From positions 1 through 64,000 of the forward strand of contig JAGTJM010000004.1 in assembly GCA_020747015.1 (NCBI GenBank): 64,000 bases of DNA, in the 5' to 3' direction. The stretch's first letter is position 1, and each line of letters opens with the position of its first letter. This DNA is from Pyrenochaeta sp. MPI-SDFR-AT-0127 (lineage: Eukaryota; Ascomycota; Dothideomycetes; Pleosporales; Cucurbitariaceae). Shown piece by piece: positions 9,701-21,047 of the stretch. The notes under the pieces are model-generated. The model was not told where the DNA came from and did not search any database. It was given only the letters and a program-made list of their open reading frames with translations. Made by a program: the position numbers and the translations under genes.

Positions 9701-12184
9701 AACATATTCGCGATGAGTTGAATTGTGATTTGAGCAAGACGGGAGAGTAAGAGCCGCGGCATAGCAGCTTCCCCGCCAGGTTCTGCCGCTACACTTTCCA
9801 CCCGAAGTCTCGCCGAGCTTGACTGTCTTGAACAACGAAATCTCGAACATGAGCCTGTCGACGATGTTTCATCACTAGGTCTTGTGTTGTACTCTGAACA
9901 CAGAAGCTTTTGCCAATATGTGGTGGCCCCACGTTTACTGGCCTTGCTACGTCGTTGAATTTCAACCTTCTCGCTCATATTTGGGGTATGGCTAGTAGTA
10001 TGTATAGAACTTCGTATTATCTGGTATACTGTAAGACATATTACTGATGCACTTTTGGATTATAACTATTTCGCTGCTTTCCCAATAATCGGATATATTG
10101 GCTGCGTTCTTGTTGAACTTACCGTTGGCCTTGAGTAACAGTAGTACATTGAACGTTGAGGCTGTTGTATCTGCCATCTCTTCCTACCCCCGAAGACAAT
10201 TCATGTCGTGAAGTTGACTGGAGCCGGGAACCACCATTGGAGGCGAATAACAGTGATACGTTCATAAAGGCTATATGGGCGAGTGATATTGTGGGAGTCG
10301 TGTGTTGCAGCGGAGAAGAAGTCGTTGCCTTGAGTTCTTGCATAGTAAACTGGACCGGTTCTGATAGAGTTGAGTTTAAAATTAAGTCTCCGAGAGCAGT
10401 GCCATTAGTTGGACGATATACTTGGGTGCGTAAGATAGTGCGTACATTTGTGAGTGTTGCGGTACGCCGAGCTATTTTTCGAGAGCTCGACTGACACTAG
10501 CAAGGGGAATGATGGCGAGTATAAATCACCACTAGAAACCGTCGAAGTTGTGTTTTGTAGTCCACTATTGCAATGTAACATCTGTGTATTCCCGTGTCAC
10601 TTAATTCGCCGCAGCTATCAACATATCTTGTATCCTGCGCCCAATTATGAAGTCGCAGGTGAGGCTATCTTGTGTAGACGAAGAAATATAGGATATTGTA
10701 TTATCCCTCAGGCATGGTATCGGGTTACAGGTTGGGTACAAACATCTTAGAGCGTGTGATTCCTGCTCCGATACAACGCAAATCGACAGGGGTCGTGATG
10801 CAAGACTGCTTCGTGCTGTATAGTGCTTTCAGGCGTTGGAAGTGAACCGACACAACACGAGGAATATTGTTAGTGATTTATGAGAGTGTACGTTGCTGGG
10901 CTGTTACAACGACCATATGCAAGAAGCCAGAAAGTTGTTACTTGTTGCATATATAGCTCACTACCTATTCAAAGAAAGATGATGTGAATTTCTCCAAGAG
11001 AGTTGGTTACAGAGAAACAATTTTCATGCTGTGTCTGAGATATATAAATTGGACCAATTGCTGATTTTCAGTCTGCAGAGTTAGTATCTCAAGAAAAAAA
11101 CATGCACCAGGGTAGAAGCGGCGCGTAGGTCACTCAACAAAGCGTTGACGGCAATATTCTTTACTCCAATATGCACTACCTGCATCCTTCTTATGTATCC
11201 AGAGTCTATGAGAAGAGCATTGAGTGTCATGTACCATCAAAGCTAGAGCATGGGTAGTGGTGTATTGGCCAAGAAAAAACAAGTTCTCCTACTCTTCCTC
11301 ATGTCTGGAAAGTATATTGAAAGGAGTTTAGTCAAAATTCTCTCGTAGGGCTTAAGATAGCTGATGGGTAGCGAACATAGTAATGATTGAAATGTGACAT
11401 AGTAATGAAATATGTAAGAACGATACATCGTTAATTGCGAAATTGTGTACGGAAAACCAGCATCTGGGAGCGATCACTTATTTTCTTAGCTTGCCATTTA
11501 GTGTATTTTGAAGCCAGAATGGTGCTTGTATGATTTCACTAGGGGCGGAAAGCTGCTTGTATATGCTGCAGCCTACGTGAGTCTCGCAAGGTAATTGTCA
11601 CCATTGAATGCAAATTGAATCTGGGGATTGAGTTTCAAGGGTATTATTAGCAGTACAAGAGCACCTGTATCCATCTCAATTCCGACAGCTTGGGAACATG
11701 CCCCATCGTGTTGGTACTATTACTCGTGGAGAAGACGCATAGCAGGACATGAACAAAGGCCCAAAAAGAAGGGAACGAAAGACATTGCACCTGAATGTAG
11801 GTACAGCCCGAGACACAAAAGAGGTGAGGAAACGAAAAAGGAGAGCGCACTGCCTCCCACGAAAGCGACCCTGTAATCCACTCAAACGTTGTGGTACAAA
11901 GGCTGCAAGACTATGCTGTTGTTGGAAATAGAGGAAAAAAAACATCGTTTCAGTATAATGTCCACAATACATGACTCCCACCCCAACACTCCTGAACCCC
12001 TACTCGGACGATGCTGCCTGAGTAGGATAATAATTTGTGGAGTGCAGTAGCGTTCGAACTTCAACTATGTTTCATCCGACAAGCGAATGTTGTGACCTTG
12101 CGAGCCTCATGAGCAGACAACATAAAAAGAACAGGTAGAATTTGTCCATAGATCTACTCAGCTCATAGAGACGAGTGTAAGTCT
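9701..12184. other. 2.5-kb intergenic region, no gene recognised
   Basis: This is the upstream region of the Zn2Cys6 gene (minus strand) and the downstream region of the large low-complexity gene. Only short open frames occur, with no recognisable protein and no convincing splice-linked chain. Composition is slightly AT-rich. A 5' leader or upstream exon of the regulator could lie in 9701-9978, where one minus-strand frame is open, but it resembles nothing I know. Confidence 0.5.
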
Positions 12185-15100
12185 TCAATGCACAGGAGCA
12201 GCTGCACGCCTTGCCCAAGTTGACTGTTGTTGCGCTTGGGTCGAGCGATTACTGCTGCTCCAAGCGTTCGTTGCAGAGGGTCGAGGCGAGCTGTTCGAGC
12301 GATCGCCCAGATTTTGCTGTGAAGGCTTGCGTGGACGATCCTTAGATCCGCCGACGGGCGCTCCAGGCAAAGTGCTGTTCTGCTTCGGCTTGGACGTCCC
12401 GTTGCTCTTCGGTCCACGGCGCCTCCGTGGCATCGACTTGATGATGGTACCGCGCATGTTGGGGATGTGAATGACAACTTCGATCTTTTGGGCGAGTTTC
12501 TCGATATCGAAAGCTTCAAGCCGACGGATCGTGAATGGGTTCTCAAACCTCTTGAAGCGCGGATGAGGTTCATCCTTAGGGGGACTTACGGCTGGTTTGT
12601 CTGCGGCAAGGTGAGGAGTCTTGGACAGCCTCACCGTTGGGAGGGAACCAAATTCTCGATCCTCGAACAGCGCCTCAGCACCCTTGCGAGTGATGACGTC
12701 CTTACTTCGATCATTGGAAAATGCCTTCATTTGAGGAGCACTCGGAAGAGAAACAGTTGCAGGGCCAGTGTTTCCACGAACATCAAGTGACGCCTTTGAC
12801 AGAGCAGTGGGTTCAAGAGCGCCTGGCTTTGGGGATACAACTAAGGGCGACGTAGAAGTAGCCCGGAGGTTGGGAACTGATACAGACGCAGAGCCTGGCT
12901 TCTCGAGAAGCTTGTTGAATCGAGCTTGCCATTCTGGGTTCATTGCAAGAGGTCGTGCGCCTAGCGGCTGCCCTCGTGATAGCATGGCGACTGAATCTTC
13001 GGCTTGAGTGCCAGTCCCTGAGGCAGATGGTGGAAGTCGAACAACAGGCGGAGGCTTAGGTAATCTAACCAACGGATGAATGACGTCACCCGCGAATGCA
13101 GGATGTGTCTCTGTCTCAGGTGGAGGTGGCGGCGAATCAGCCTTGTTTGACGTTACTAATATTGCCTGTGTTGGGGTCTCTGCTGGTCGAGGAAAGAAGC
13201 GCGAAGCACGGGGGCCAGCTGCTTGCTGAGGCGGGGCGTTTTGGCTCAAAGTTTGTTGAGGAGAGGATCCTTCATGGACGGATTTGACCGCATCATCTTT
13301 CTTGACAACGCTTTCGGGAAGAGCTTGGCTACCAGCAACTTTATCGTGCAATATTGACTGCGCTTGGCCGCGTTGATCTTTATAGGTTTCTCGGATCTCG
13401 GGTCGGAAGGCTTCACCTAAACGCTCTCGGTCCTGGCGAGCTTTTGTAGCCATGTTCGCATCATCTTTGTGGATATCGTCTTGGAAATTACCCCAACCTT
13501 TAGCCAAGGGCGGAGCGATTCGTCCAGGCCTCGGTGGTGGAACCGCCGGTTGTGAGTATATTGGCTGCGACTGAGGTAACTGGCTTGCGGACTGTGAGGT
13601 TGCAGACTGCGCAGCCAAGCTCAAATTGATTGGAGCTGTCGATGTTGACGGCTGCGCGGAAAGCTGCTGTTCAGAACTTGGACGAGGCTGTCCTCTATTG
13701 TAACCAGAATCGAAAGTTCCATTACCAAGAGCTCGTTCTTTGGTCGGTGGTGGACCCCAAACTTGCGATGTCCAAGGTCGAGGTTGAAGTGCTGTTGCGG
13801 GCGACCAGGCAGCTTGAGGTGGTTGCGACTTCGGGCCTGAGGGAAGGGCGCCTTCTGATTGGTGAACAATATGTTTTGATCGGTCGGTTGACGGCCCAGA
13901 CTGGTCAATATCGCGAGTGAAGGTGTCCAAATGCTGCGCAGAATGCTGCTTTAGCGAGGGTAGTACTCTCGCTTGATTGTCGGTTTGTGTCTTTACTGAT
14001 GATAATCCTGACATATGCTCTGCCACTTTCCCTACTATTGTAGGATCTGTAGGAGACGACTTCTTGATCGGCTGGGCGTGGTGGACTTTCATCATGCCAT
14101 ACTGCGCAACTTCACCATCAACTGTAGGAACTGGTGGCTTTGGAGGTGACTGTCCAGAAGCAGGCACAACCTTGTCTTTCTGAGGCGATTGTCCTGGAAC
14201 TCGTTGAGGCGACTGTTCTTTGGTCTTGGACTTTGTCTCAGGAAGCGGCCCCATTGCAGCAAGTCTCTTGGCGATACGCTCTTTCCTTTCCGCCTCTGCC
14301 TTCTTCTCCGCCTCCTGCTCTTGCTGTTTCTTCAATCGAGCGCGCTCAATCTTGTCAGTCATTAGACGCTTTTGAACTTCGACAGGATCTTCTGTAGGTG
14401 GTAGTGAACTGGGTGCAGGATGATCGTGAGTACTCGAGGAGGCCACTGAGCCGTAAGGCGAGACTGGATGTGCATGCACAGCGTTAGGAGACACAGGCTG
14501 CACAAAGGACGGCTGTCGGGATGTCCCTGGGTCTGAAGGATCAAATCCATTAACCGACTGTGATTCTCGTCGTTCAGTGTTCAAAGGTCCACGGGGCATA
14601 TCTGGCGCTCGACGATCAATCGACATTCTCCGAGCTTGATCTCCACTGACATTGGAAGAATTTCTACGCCTTCCCCAAGTGGGCATATCCGCACTTGATC
14701 TGGAGGTCTGAAAAGCCGCCGATGGCTCTGCCGGTCCGTCTTGGGATGGCCTCTGTAGAACAGAAGGTTGCTGCCGGTAGCTAGGATCGCGCACAGAGTT
14801 CCGTCGCATCTCATTCACGGGCTCATAACGGCCACTCTGTGAATTGAACAGCTCTCGACTACCGCGATCATCGCGCCACGAGCGGTTGAAGTCATCTGGA
14901 GCTATCTCCTTCGTAAGGGATTGTGGTGTAGATTCGTAGCCATAAGAGTCTCGTAGTGAGAATCGAGTCGAAGGTGGTGGCTGCTGGTGCTGTAGAGGAG
15001 GGTTGATTTGTATAGGCGAGACCTTTTCAACAGGAGGAAGGGTTGCCCACGGCGACTTCTTTTCTGTGACGGATGGCTTAGCTACTAGAGTTGGTTTCTC

Positions 15101-16242
15101 TGGCTGACCTTTCAGGACAAGGCTTGATTTGGTGCCTGGCGGCTGCCCATGTGCTCCAGGCTTTAGAATTGTCTTGGTACCACCAGTTACGCTCGGTTTT
15201 GAAGCATTCGTATCCGTCGCTGGTGCAGACGCGAGCGTCTCCGCGGGCGTCTCCGGCTTCAGTATGGTCTTTGGCTCCTCAGGAGGTAGCTGTTGGTCCT
15301 CTGCCGCTGCAACAGAAGACTTCGTTCCGTCCATCCATTGCACAGCTTCCGGGGCCCAGTCATCCTCATCATCGTCGATGTCGGCCCACTTGGCCTCTTT
15401 CCCAGCCTCATCGGCCTGTAAGCGTGTCGCAAGATGGATGCCGTATTGTTGCTTCAGTTCTTCATCGGTGAATTGCTTGGGTGGCGGCGGAGGGATAGGT
15501 TGGTTCTTATTCCAGACTTTGCTTGCATCAGGGCCTGCGCCTCCACCATTTACCGTGCCTAACGCTCGTGGAGTATTACCAGCACCCGACTTTGCGACCA
15601 GGCGGGGCTTCGCGATGAGCAAGGTTGAGGTACTAGGCTGTACTGCAGGGGCAGCTTTTTCGCCTGGTCGCGCGACAGGCGTTGTAACGGCCGACTTTGC
15701 GAGAAACGTCTTGGTCACCGATACCGACTTGAAGGTCGAAGGCTTCTTCACAGATGAATTAGTGCGCACATGGCCTGTGCCTTGCTTTGATTGATCGACG
15801 CTGCCGGGGCGACTGATATCCGTGTCTGAGCCGCCGCTTGCGTCTGCCACAGCCTGCGACTCTGCCGCTGAGTGCTCACCCGCGTCGCCATTGAGTAGCG
15901 GCCGCTCCGGGTCATGTGATGGTGCATTTCGTTGCTCGCCCAAGCTCTGTGCTTTTTAGTAGCGACTCTGCATGTGCCCTATCCCTTTCCACTTACAGTT
16001 GCCGCATCTTCATCGGCCGGCTCTGATACATATACACTGTCCGCCGGGAGGGTATCCGCGTGGATTGTATTTGTGGCAGTGGATGTGGGTTTGAGAAGAT
16101 AGCTGTTCGTGATTGCTGGGCCCGAAGGCAGCTCGCCGTTGACGGCGGGAGTGTTGGTAGTTGACGCAGTGTCGTCGATGGGCGCGGGACGACCCACCGA
16201 CTGTGCTTCCTTTACCACATCGTTGATAACCTGCTCTGCCAT
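12185..16242 (-). CDS. Large low-complexity protein of unknown function
   Basis: Two exons, 16242-15997 and 15946-12185, joined across a 50-bp intron (GTAAGT donor, CTAC branch, CACAG acceptor) give about 1335 aa. The protein is mostly disordered, rich in Pro, Ser, Gln and Thr. Recognisable pieces: an acidic patch around WADIDDDEDDWAPEAVQW, a Lys/Glu/Ala-rich helix (KKQQEQEAEKKAEAERKERIAKRL) that looks like a coiled coil, a short ordered block near the C-terminus (FKRFENPFTIRRLEAFDIEK, then VVIHIPNMRGTI) and a basic SMPRRRRGPKS tail. I do not recognise the family. Composition would suit an RNA- or translation-associated scaffold, but that is a guess. The start at 16242 is chosen over an in-frame ATG at 16368 because the upstream piece is poorly protein-like. 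Confidence 0.75.
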
Positions 16243-17247
16243 AACAGTTTTCGGAGCTGTGGTGACGCAAGATATCGAGTCAGACTGGTGCTCAGAAGTG
16301 ATGAAAGGGCTGGGGTAGAGTAGTCGGCGACTGCCGTGCGTTATGCGCATGCGAGTGCTCTTGTCCATCCAAATGCGCGCTGGGACAAGGAAAAGTAGAG
16401 GGCAAGTACCTAGCGTCAGGTGCTACAGGTCGCCACGGGTGGAGAGTGAGCGCTTCCGCAGAGTTGCCTTCTGCGAATTCCTAGGGGTGACGCGGCGAGG
16501 ACGGAGGTTTCGGCTTCGAGGTAGAGTCGCTCGGGCTAGAGGCAGTCGCGCACACGTGCTTGGTCGCGCTGGATGCACCGAACAGCGTGGGGCTATGTCC
16601 GGGAGGGTGGAGCGGGTATGAGGAGCCCTTGAGTTGAGGGGTGGGTCGCGGGTGTGGATGAGTTGTGTACAGGAGATGGCTCGTGGTCAAATGGACGGCG
16701 AGGTGTGAGGCGGAGCCTTGGCACAACCGGACCGCTTTGTTTGAGGAGCGGCTTTGGGAGCACCACGTCACACGACTGCGCAGGTGCGGTTCGGAAGGCT
16801 CACCGTGGACATGTGCGGTCAGTGGAACACGGTGAGATAACAGGCAATGGCCTAATGTAAAGGTAGACAAGGCAGAGGCGGACAAGGACGAGGACAAAAA
16901 AGGCAGAAGCACCCTGGCACCCAGACAGTCCTGTGAGGAAACTTGTCGCGGTGACAGGAAGGAGTTATCTTGCTTCACTAGAAGGCAGCCATGTGTCCAA
17001 AACATCGAGTGGTCCCCTCCATAGAGTCGTGCTACTCCTATGGTGCCAGGGCTTTGGACGCTTCGTCTTCTCAGAAACAGCAATCTTCACTTATCAAAGG
17101 CAGCTATACATGGAAAGGGATGCGCATGGGCGGACCGAGAACTAGGAGCCATGCCATGGCCACATGCTTGATTGACGACTACATTCTACATTTACACGTC
17201 CTACCTGACCGCCCTTGGTATCTGTTGAACGCAAGAAACTCGTTCAC
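16243..17247. other. 1-kb intergenic region, no gene recognised
   Basis: It lies between the start of the large minus-strand gene and the 3' end of ATP17. It is GC-rich and full of short overlapping open frames on both strands, none of which looks like a conserved protein. It presumably holds the promoter of the large gene. Confidence 0.5.
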
Positions 17248-17905
17248 TTAGTGGGTGTTGTTCTTGTGGTGGCCTGCAACCTGTGAGTCATTTTACCCGT
17301 GACATGGTCTGATTCGACTTACGCAAATGGAAGTAGTAGTTTTGTGCGTAGCCGAGCGCAATCAGGAAGCCAATGACGTGGACGAGCGCTACAGGTTGTT
17401 AGAGGGAACATATCGTCAACTTCCGGCAATGATTGCAGAAGCACAATCGCACAAGCGGTGGGCTATGAGGGCAGACTCACGCCTTCCTGATGGGTTCTTG
17501 CCCATGTACTTCTTCTGGTAGCGTCCGAGGATGCCTTTGCCCTGCGGCTCAGGAGCTGGGCCTCGGGGGAGTTTCTCGTAGAAGCTCACAACCTTCTGCA
17601 TGCGGACCGCATTGGGAGAGGACCCGATGGCCTATATGCCATGTCAGCCACACGTTCTGATGATGCGTAGACTGTGTTTCCGGTAACTGCACAAAGAACC
17701 GAAAGGGTTTGCCATTGGCCGAGACGTAGGCTCAGTCACCATCTGGCTATCGGAATCATCGGTGGGAACACCGGGAAGAGGTCTTACATTGGGAGAGGCA
17801 ATCTACCGGGTACTGTCAGTATCATGCATAATGCGGAGCGCAAATACACAGGCGTACCTTGGGGGGGATAAGGGTCGAGAGACCGCGCTTTTGGATGAAG
17901 CTCAT
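17248..17905 (-). CDS. ATP17: Mitochondrial F1Fo-ATP synthase subunit f
   Basis: Small inner-membrane Fo subunit of ATP synthase. Five exons, 17905-17858, 17802-17788, 17631-17481, 17388-17323 and 17273-17248, give 101 aa, the same length I recall for yeast Atp17. The second exon is only 15 nt and encodes IASPN; it restores the family string STLIPPK-IASPN-AIGSSPNA. The body shows VVSFYEKLPRGPAP and LGRYQKKYMGKNPSG, then one membrane segment (LVHVIGFLIALGYAQNYYF) and the HLRHHK tail. No single open frame covers more than a piece of it, so it is easy to miss. Exon phases are all consistent. It is divergent from the complex I gene NDUFS4, so two respiratory-chain genes share a promoter. Confidence 0.93.
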
Positions 17906-18142
17906 CTTGACGGCTGCCGCTCAATTAGTATCAATTGCCCTCTCCCGTGGAGATTTCTTCGACCCGCACGACGTACCTGGGCTGACAAGACGATGGGGTG
18001 GAGATGGAGTATTGGGGGAGTGAGGTTGTCGAGGAAGAAAGCTGCATCGGCTTCTGCCGAACGCCCGCCAAGCACTCAACTCCAACATCAAGATGGGCTG
18101 TAGTGCACAAAGTCAATCGCCCCTCCAACCACCACGCCCACC
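17906..18142. promoter_or_regulatory. Shared promoter of ATP17 and NDUFS4
   Basis: Only 237 bp separate the start codons of two divergent nuclear genes for mitochondrial oxidative phosphorylation. It must hold both core promoters and 5' leaders. I see no clear TATA box; the DNA has CCACC/CCGCC-type words just before the NDUFS4 ATG. Confidence 0.65.
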
Positions 18143-18919
18143 ATGTCTGCCCTACCCCGGTCAATTGGCTCGAGGCTGCTTGTACCTGCCCTGCGGCCGT
18201 CCGCACACAAGGTTATCGCCCGCGGATCCCGTAACTATGCGACCAACGAGCCTGCACCGCCTCCCAAGACGAGCTCCGACGATGCGCCCGCTGTCCCACT
18301 CAAGAGCGACTCGACTCAGATCCGAGAGCAAGGCGCCCTAGAGGGTATCAGACACCAGCCAGACTACAATGTCGCCATTGACTACCGGACATCGTGCGTT
18401 GCTTCACCCGTCGGCCGCACCGCAGCCATCTAACCGTGTTCACAGCAACTTCTCGCCAATTCCCAAACGTGTCATGGATGGGAGCGAGCCTGGAGAGAGC
18501 GTAGCTGCTGCTGTTCTCTCTGGGGCTCCCGTCGATCTTCAAGCGCGGACTGTGCGGTATGATACTCCTTGAGCTGCCGTCTCTACGAATGGGTCGCTGA
18601 CCATGACAGCATATACCGCCCCACAAAGACGGCCACCCAATCCGGCAATTGGAACGCCTCGCATTGGCTGATGGATTGGGATGTGCTCCCCAAAGGTCAC
18701 CGATGGGAGAATCCGCTCATGGGATGGCAATCTTCTGCCGATTTCATGAATGGTCATCGGATACAGTTCAAGAGCAAGGAGGATGCCATCAATTTCGCCA
18801 ACAAGCAAGGCTACGAGTACTTTGTACAGGAGCCAAATGAGCGAAAGTTTGTGCCCAAGGCGTATGCTAACAACTTCACACATATTCCCGGCAAGTTGAA
18901 GATGGTAAGGACAAAGTGA
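18143..18919 (+). CDS. NDUFS4: NADH:ubiquinone oxidoreductase Fe-S subunit 4 (complex I 21-kDa/18-kDa)
   Basis: Accessory subunit of the matrix arm of mitochondrial complex I. Exons 18143-18393, 18446-18556 and 18610-18919 give 223 aa; introns are 52 and 53 bp and phases agree. The first 30 or so residues are Arg/Ser/Ala-rich without acids (MSALPRSIGSRLLVPALRP), a good mitochondrial presequence. The C-terminal half is the family domain: ARTVRIYRPTKTATQSGNW, HWLMDWD, NPLMGWQSSADF and FKSKEDAINFANKQGY. It ends shortly after with a basic FVPKAYANNFTHIPGKLKM tail. It matches the protein called nuo-21 in Neurospora. Confidence 0.94.
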
Positions 18920-20229
18920 GAGACGGCCAATCAATATATGAATTGGCACATGTACATACTGGTTTGAGTGTACTTTTACCTTTGCTTGATATCTTGTTCA
19001 TTACTGAAAGTGATAACGACGTTCACAATGTGACCACATCTGGATGCACACACAAAACAGCTTTCGGTCATTTCACAAGTGGCGACAATTTACATTAGTC
19101 TGTCTCGAATCTCTTGCGACCAACGGGACGCTCCACGAGGGCGTCCACATATTACGCAATAAGGCCTATGGCCTCAGACCACCGGGCGAATGACCACCGC
19201 CCACCATCCATTTCAAGTTCGTGTCCAAGCTGACGCAGCTTGCCTTGTCTCTGATTCTCTTTTACGCCCTCAGATACTAGCCTCTATCGGCTCCTTCGCA
19301 GACTCGAGATTCAAGCGCTACTAGCCTGACCATTCCTTGGCCCTGGACTAGACGCAATGCTCCAAACCTGTGCGTGCATTTCCCAATACAACCCGAACGT
19401 GTGCGAAAGGTTTTTTTTGTCAGGTGAAGCTATCCATAGATTCTCATGTACCTCTTTAAGGCTCATCCTCATATTCACGCCGAGTTCGTTGTCACGATGT
19501 CGCAAGACCGTGTATGTGCAACCACTCTTGGGACCTAGGCACACCTACCACCACTGCTCCCCTCGTGAAACCTCGATAGTGCTAGGCTCATCTCTAGCGC
19601 CGGTATGCATTCAAAGTCTTCAAGGCGATATGAACAGCGCTCTCAAGATAAGCTCTTCTAGATTTCGCCCGGTACCGCCAATCATCCTCACAACCAGCCG
19701 TCCGTAATCACAACGATGCAACGAGGAGCATAAAACACCAAGATTCCAATTACACAAGTCCTCGGCGGCACCGGCTATTATTATGTGCAAAGCAAAGCGC
19801 GTAGTAGAAGCGATATACCCGTCGAAGGCCCCTGAGTATACCATCAGGCCTCAAACATGTAGGAGTAAACGATTGCATATCAAGTGCCGGCGGAGAACGC
19901 CAAGCTGATCTACTCGAAGAACGGATTTGTATATGTTGGGTGTCACCCACTACTCTATGTTCAAGCGGCCTTTCGTGCAGCAGCCGCAATGGCTCCAAAA
20001 CTTCAGAGGCTACAGTGCGACCGCGATGCCTTCGTGCACCATTCTAACTCTGGTCCTGCAGCTCGCTCGAAATTGGCTACGATACGTGCATCGCGACACT
20101 GCCAACTCGTTCCTACTTCTCAAATAACAAAGCCATGACCTGATAAAATTAAAGTCTAATGCTACCCACTCTTCCTTAAAAATGCTTGAATGACAGTCGT
20201 GAATTCGTTATCTAGCATACCACTCTTTC
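18920..20229. other. 1.3-kb convergent intergenic region
   Basis: This lies between the 3' ends of NDUFS4 (+) and the SGNH hydrolase (-). Short frames exist on both strands (for example minus strand 19844-19620), but none shows a known motif or a splice-consistent extension. I see no gene, tRNA or repeat. Confidence 0.5.
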
Positions 20230-21047
20230 TCAAGCTGCCCCGTTGGCTACCGCCGCGCGCCTAGCCCACAACGTCACCCTCTTGCTCTTCAAAAGTCCAC
20301 TTGATCGACTTACAGCCTGAATGGCATTCTTCGTTGGATTGAAGAATTTCTGCGCCATCTTTTCATTGCCTGCATCGTTCGGGTGCTCGCCGTCCGTTGT
20401 ATCGGTAACGGCGCTGAAGCCCGCAAAGTTATCGACAAAATAGACGGGAGACTGGGCAGTTGATTTGCCAGGAGCATACGAAGCAATGGCAGAGTTGAGC
20501 GCCTTGATGCCGTCGACACCTGTTTGAGGCCAGCGCGCGGGGTCCAAGGGAAGGAGGTTGGAGAAGACTATTTGCACTTTTGCGTTCTTCTTGCGCATTT
20601 GACTCAACAATACGTCGTAAGCGGCGAGAATGTCATTGACAGGTTTCTTGCCCAGCAGGACATCATTGGTTCCCAGGAGCATGACAACTACGTCTGGAGG
20701 ATTTTGATCAAGCCAGACAGTAAGGTTGCCGTTTCTTGCGTAGTCGGTAGCTTGTGAGCCTGGGTGGCCTTCGTGGTCTTGATCCACCCCGTTCCCACCG
20801 CAGCTGCCGCCTAAGCTACCGACAAAGTCGAAGTTGGTGACACCATTGTTTTTGAGCTTTGCTTGGAGATTTGCGCGCCAGCATTTCTTCGGTAGAGTTA
20901 GGGTCAATTTCGAGTTGAAGTGAGGTAGAGAGTACATGCCGAAACAATGGAAGCCCCAAACGGCATGACCTTGACGGTCCGTTGAGCCAATCCCTCGCTG
21001 ACAAGACTGAACAGCGCGCAGGCGCCGAGAATACTGAACTTGACCAT
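20230..21047 (-). CDS. Secreted SGNH/GDSL-family hydrolase (esterase)
   Basis: Predicted secreted ester hydrolase; fungal relatives include carbohydrate esterases. Exons 21047-20940 and 20886-20230 give 254 aa. A hydrophobic signal peptide covers about residues 1-21 (MVKFSILGACALFSLVSEGLA). Block I reads VMPFGASIVS, with the catalytic Ser at about 33 and Ala where GDSL has Asp. Then come CWRANLQAKL, DQDHEGHPG, block III GTND (about 108-111) and block V DGEHPND with the Asp-x-x-His dyad. The 53-bp intron appears to be of the rare GC-AG class (TCG|GCATGT...GAAG|AAA): this is the only junction I found that keeps both block I and CWRA in frame. A weak GTTTCG donor six bases upstream would also keep frame, but it would lose two block I residues. 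Confidence 0.85.

Noticed and set aside
12580..12600. GTAAGT...CTAAG inside the large gene (minus strand), suggesting an intron
   Set aside because: It would be only 17 nt, far too short, and the frame reads straight through as protein.
15091..15794. Long plus-strand frames opposite the large low-complexity gene
   Set aside because: They are antisense shadows of a Pro/Ser/Gln-rich coding sequence; the minus strand shows clear splice structure and reading-frame continuity.
16481..17083. 200-codon minus-strand frame upstream of the large gene
   Set aside because: Composition is Ser/His/Pro-rich and random-looking, with no motif; it lies in a GC-rich promoter region.
17632..17857. A single 226-bp first intron in ATP17
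   Set aside because: It would lose the conserved residues between PPK and AIG; splitting it around the 15-nt exon gives two normal introns and the full family sequence.
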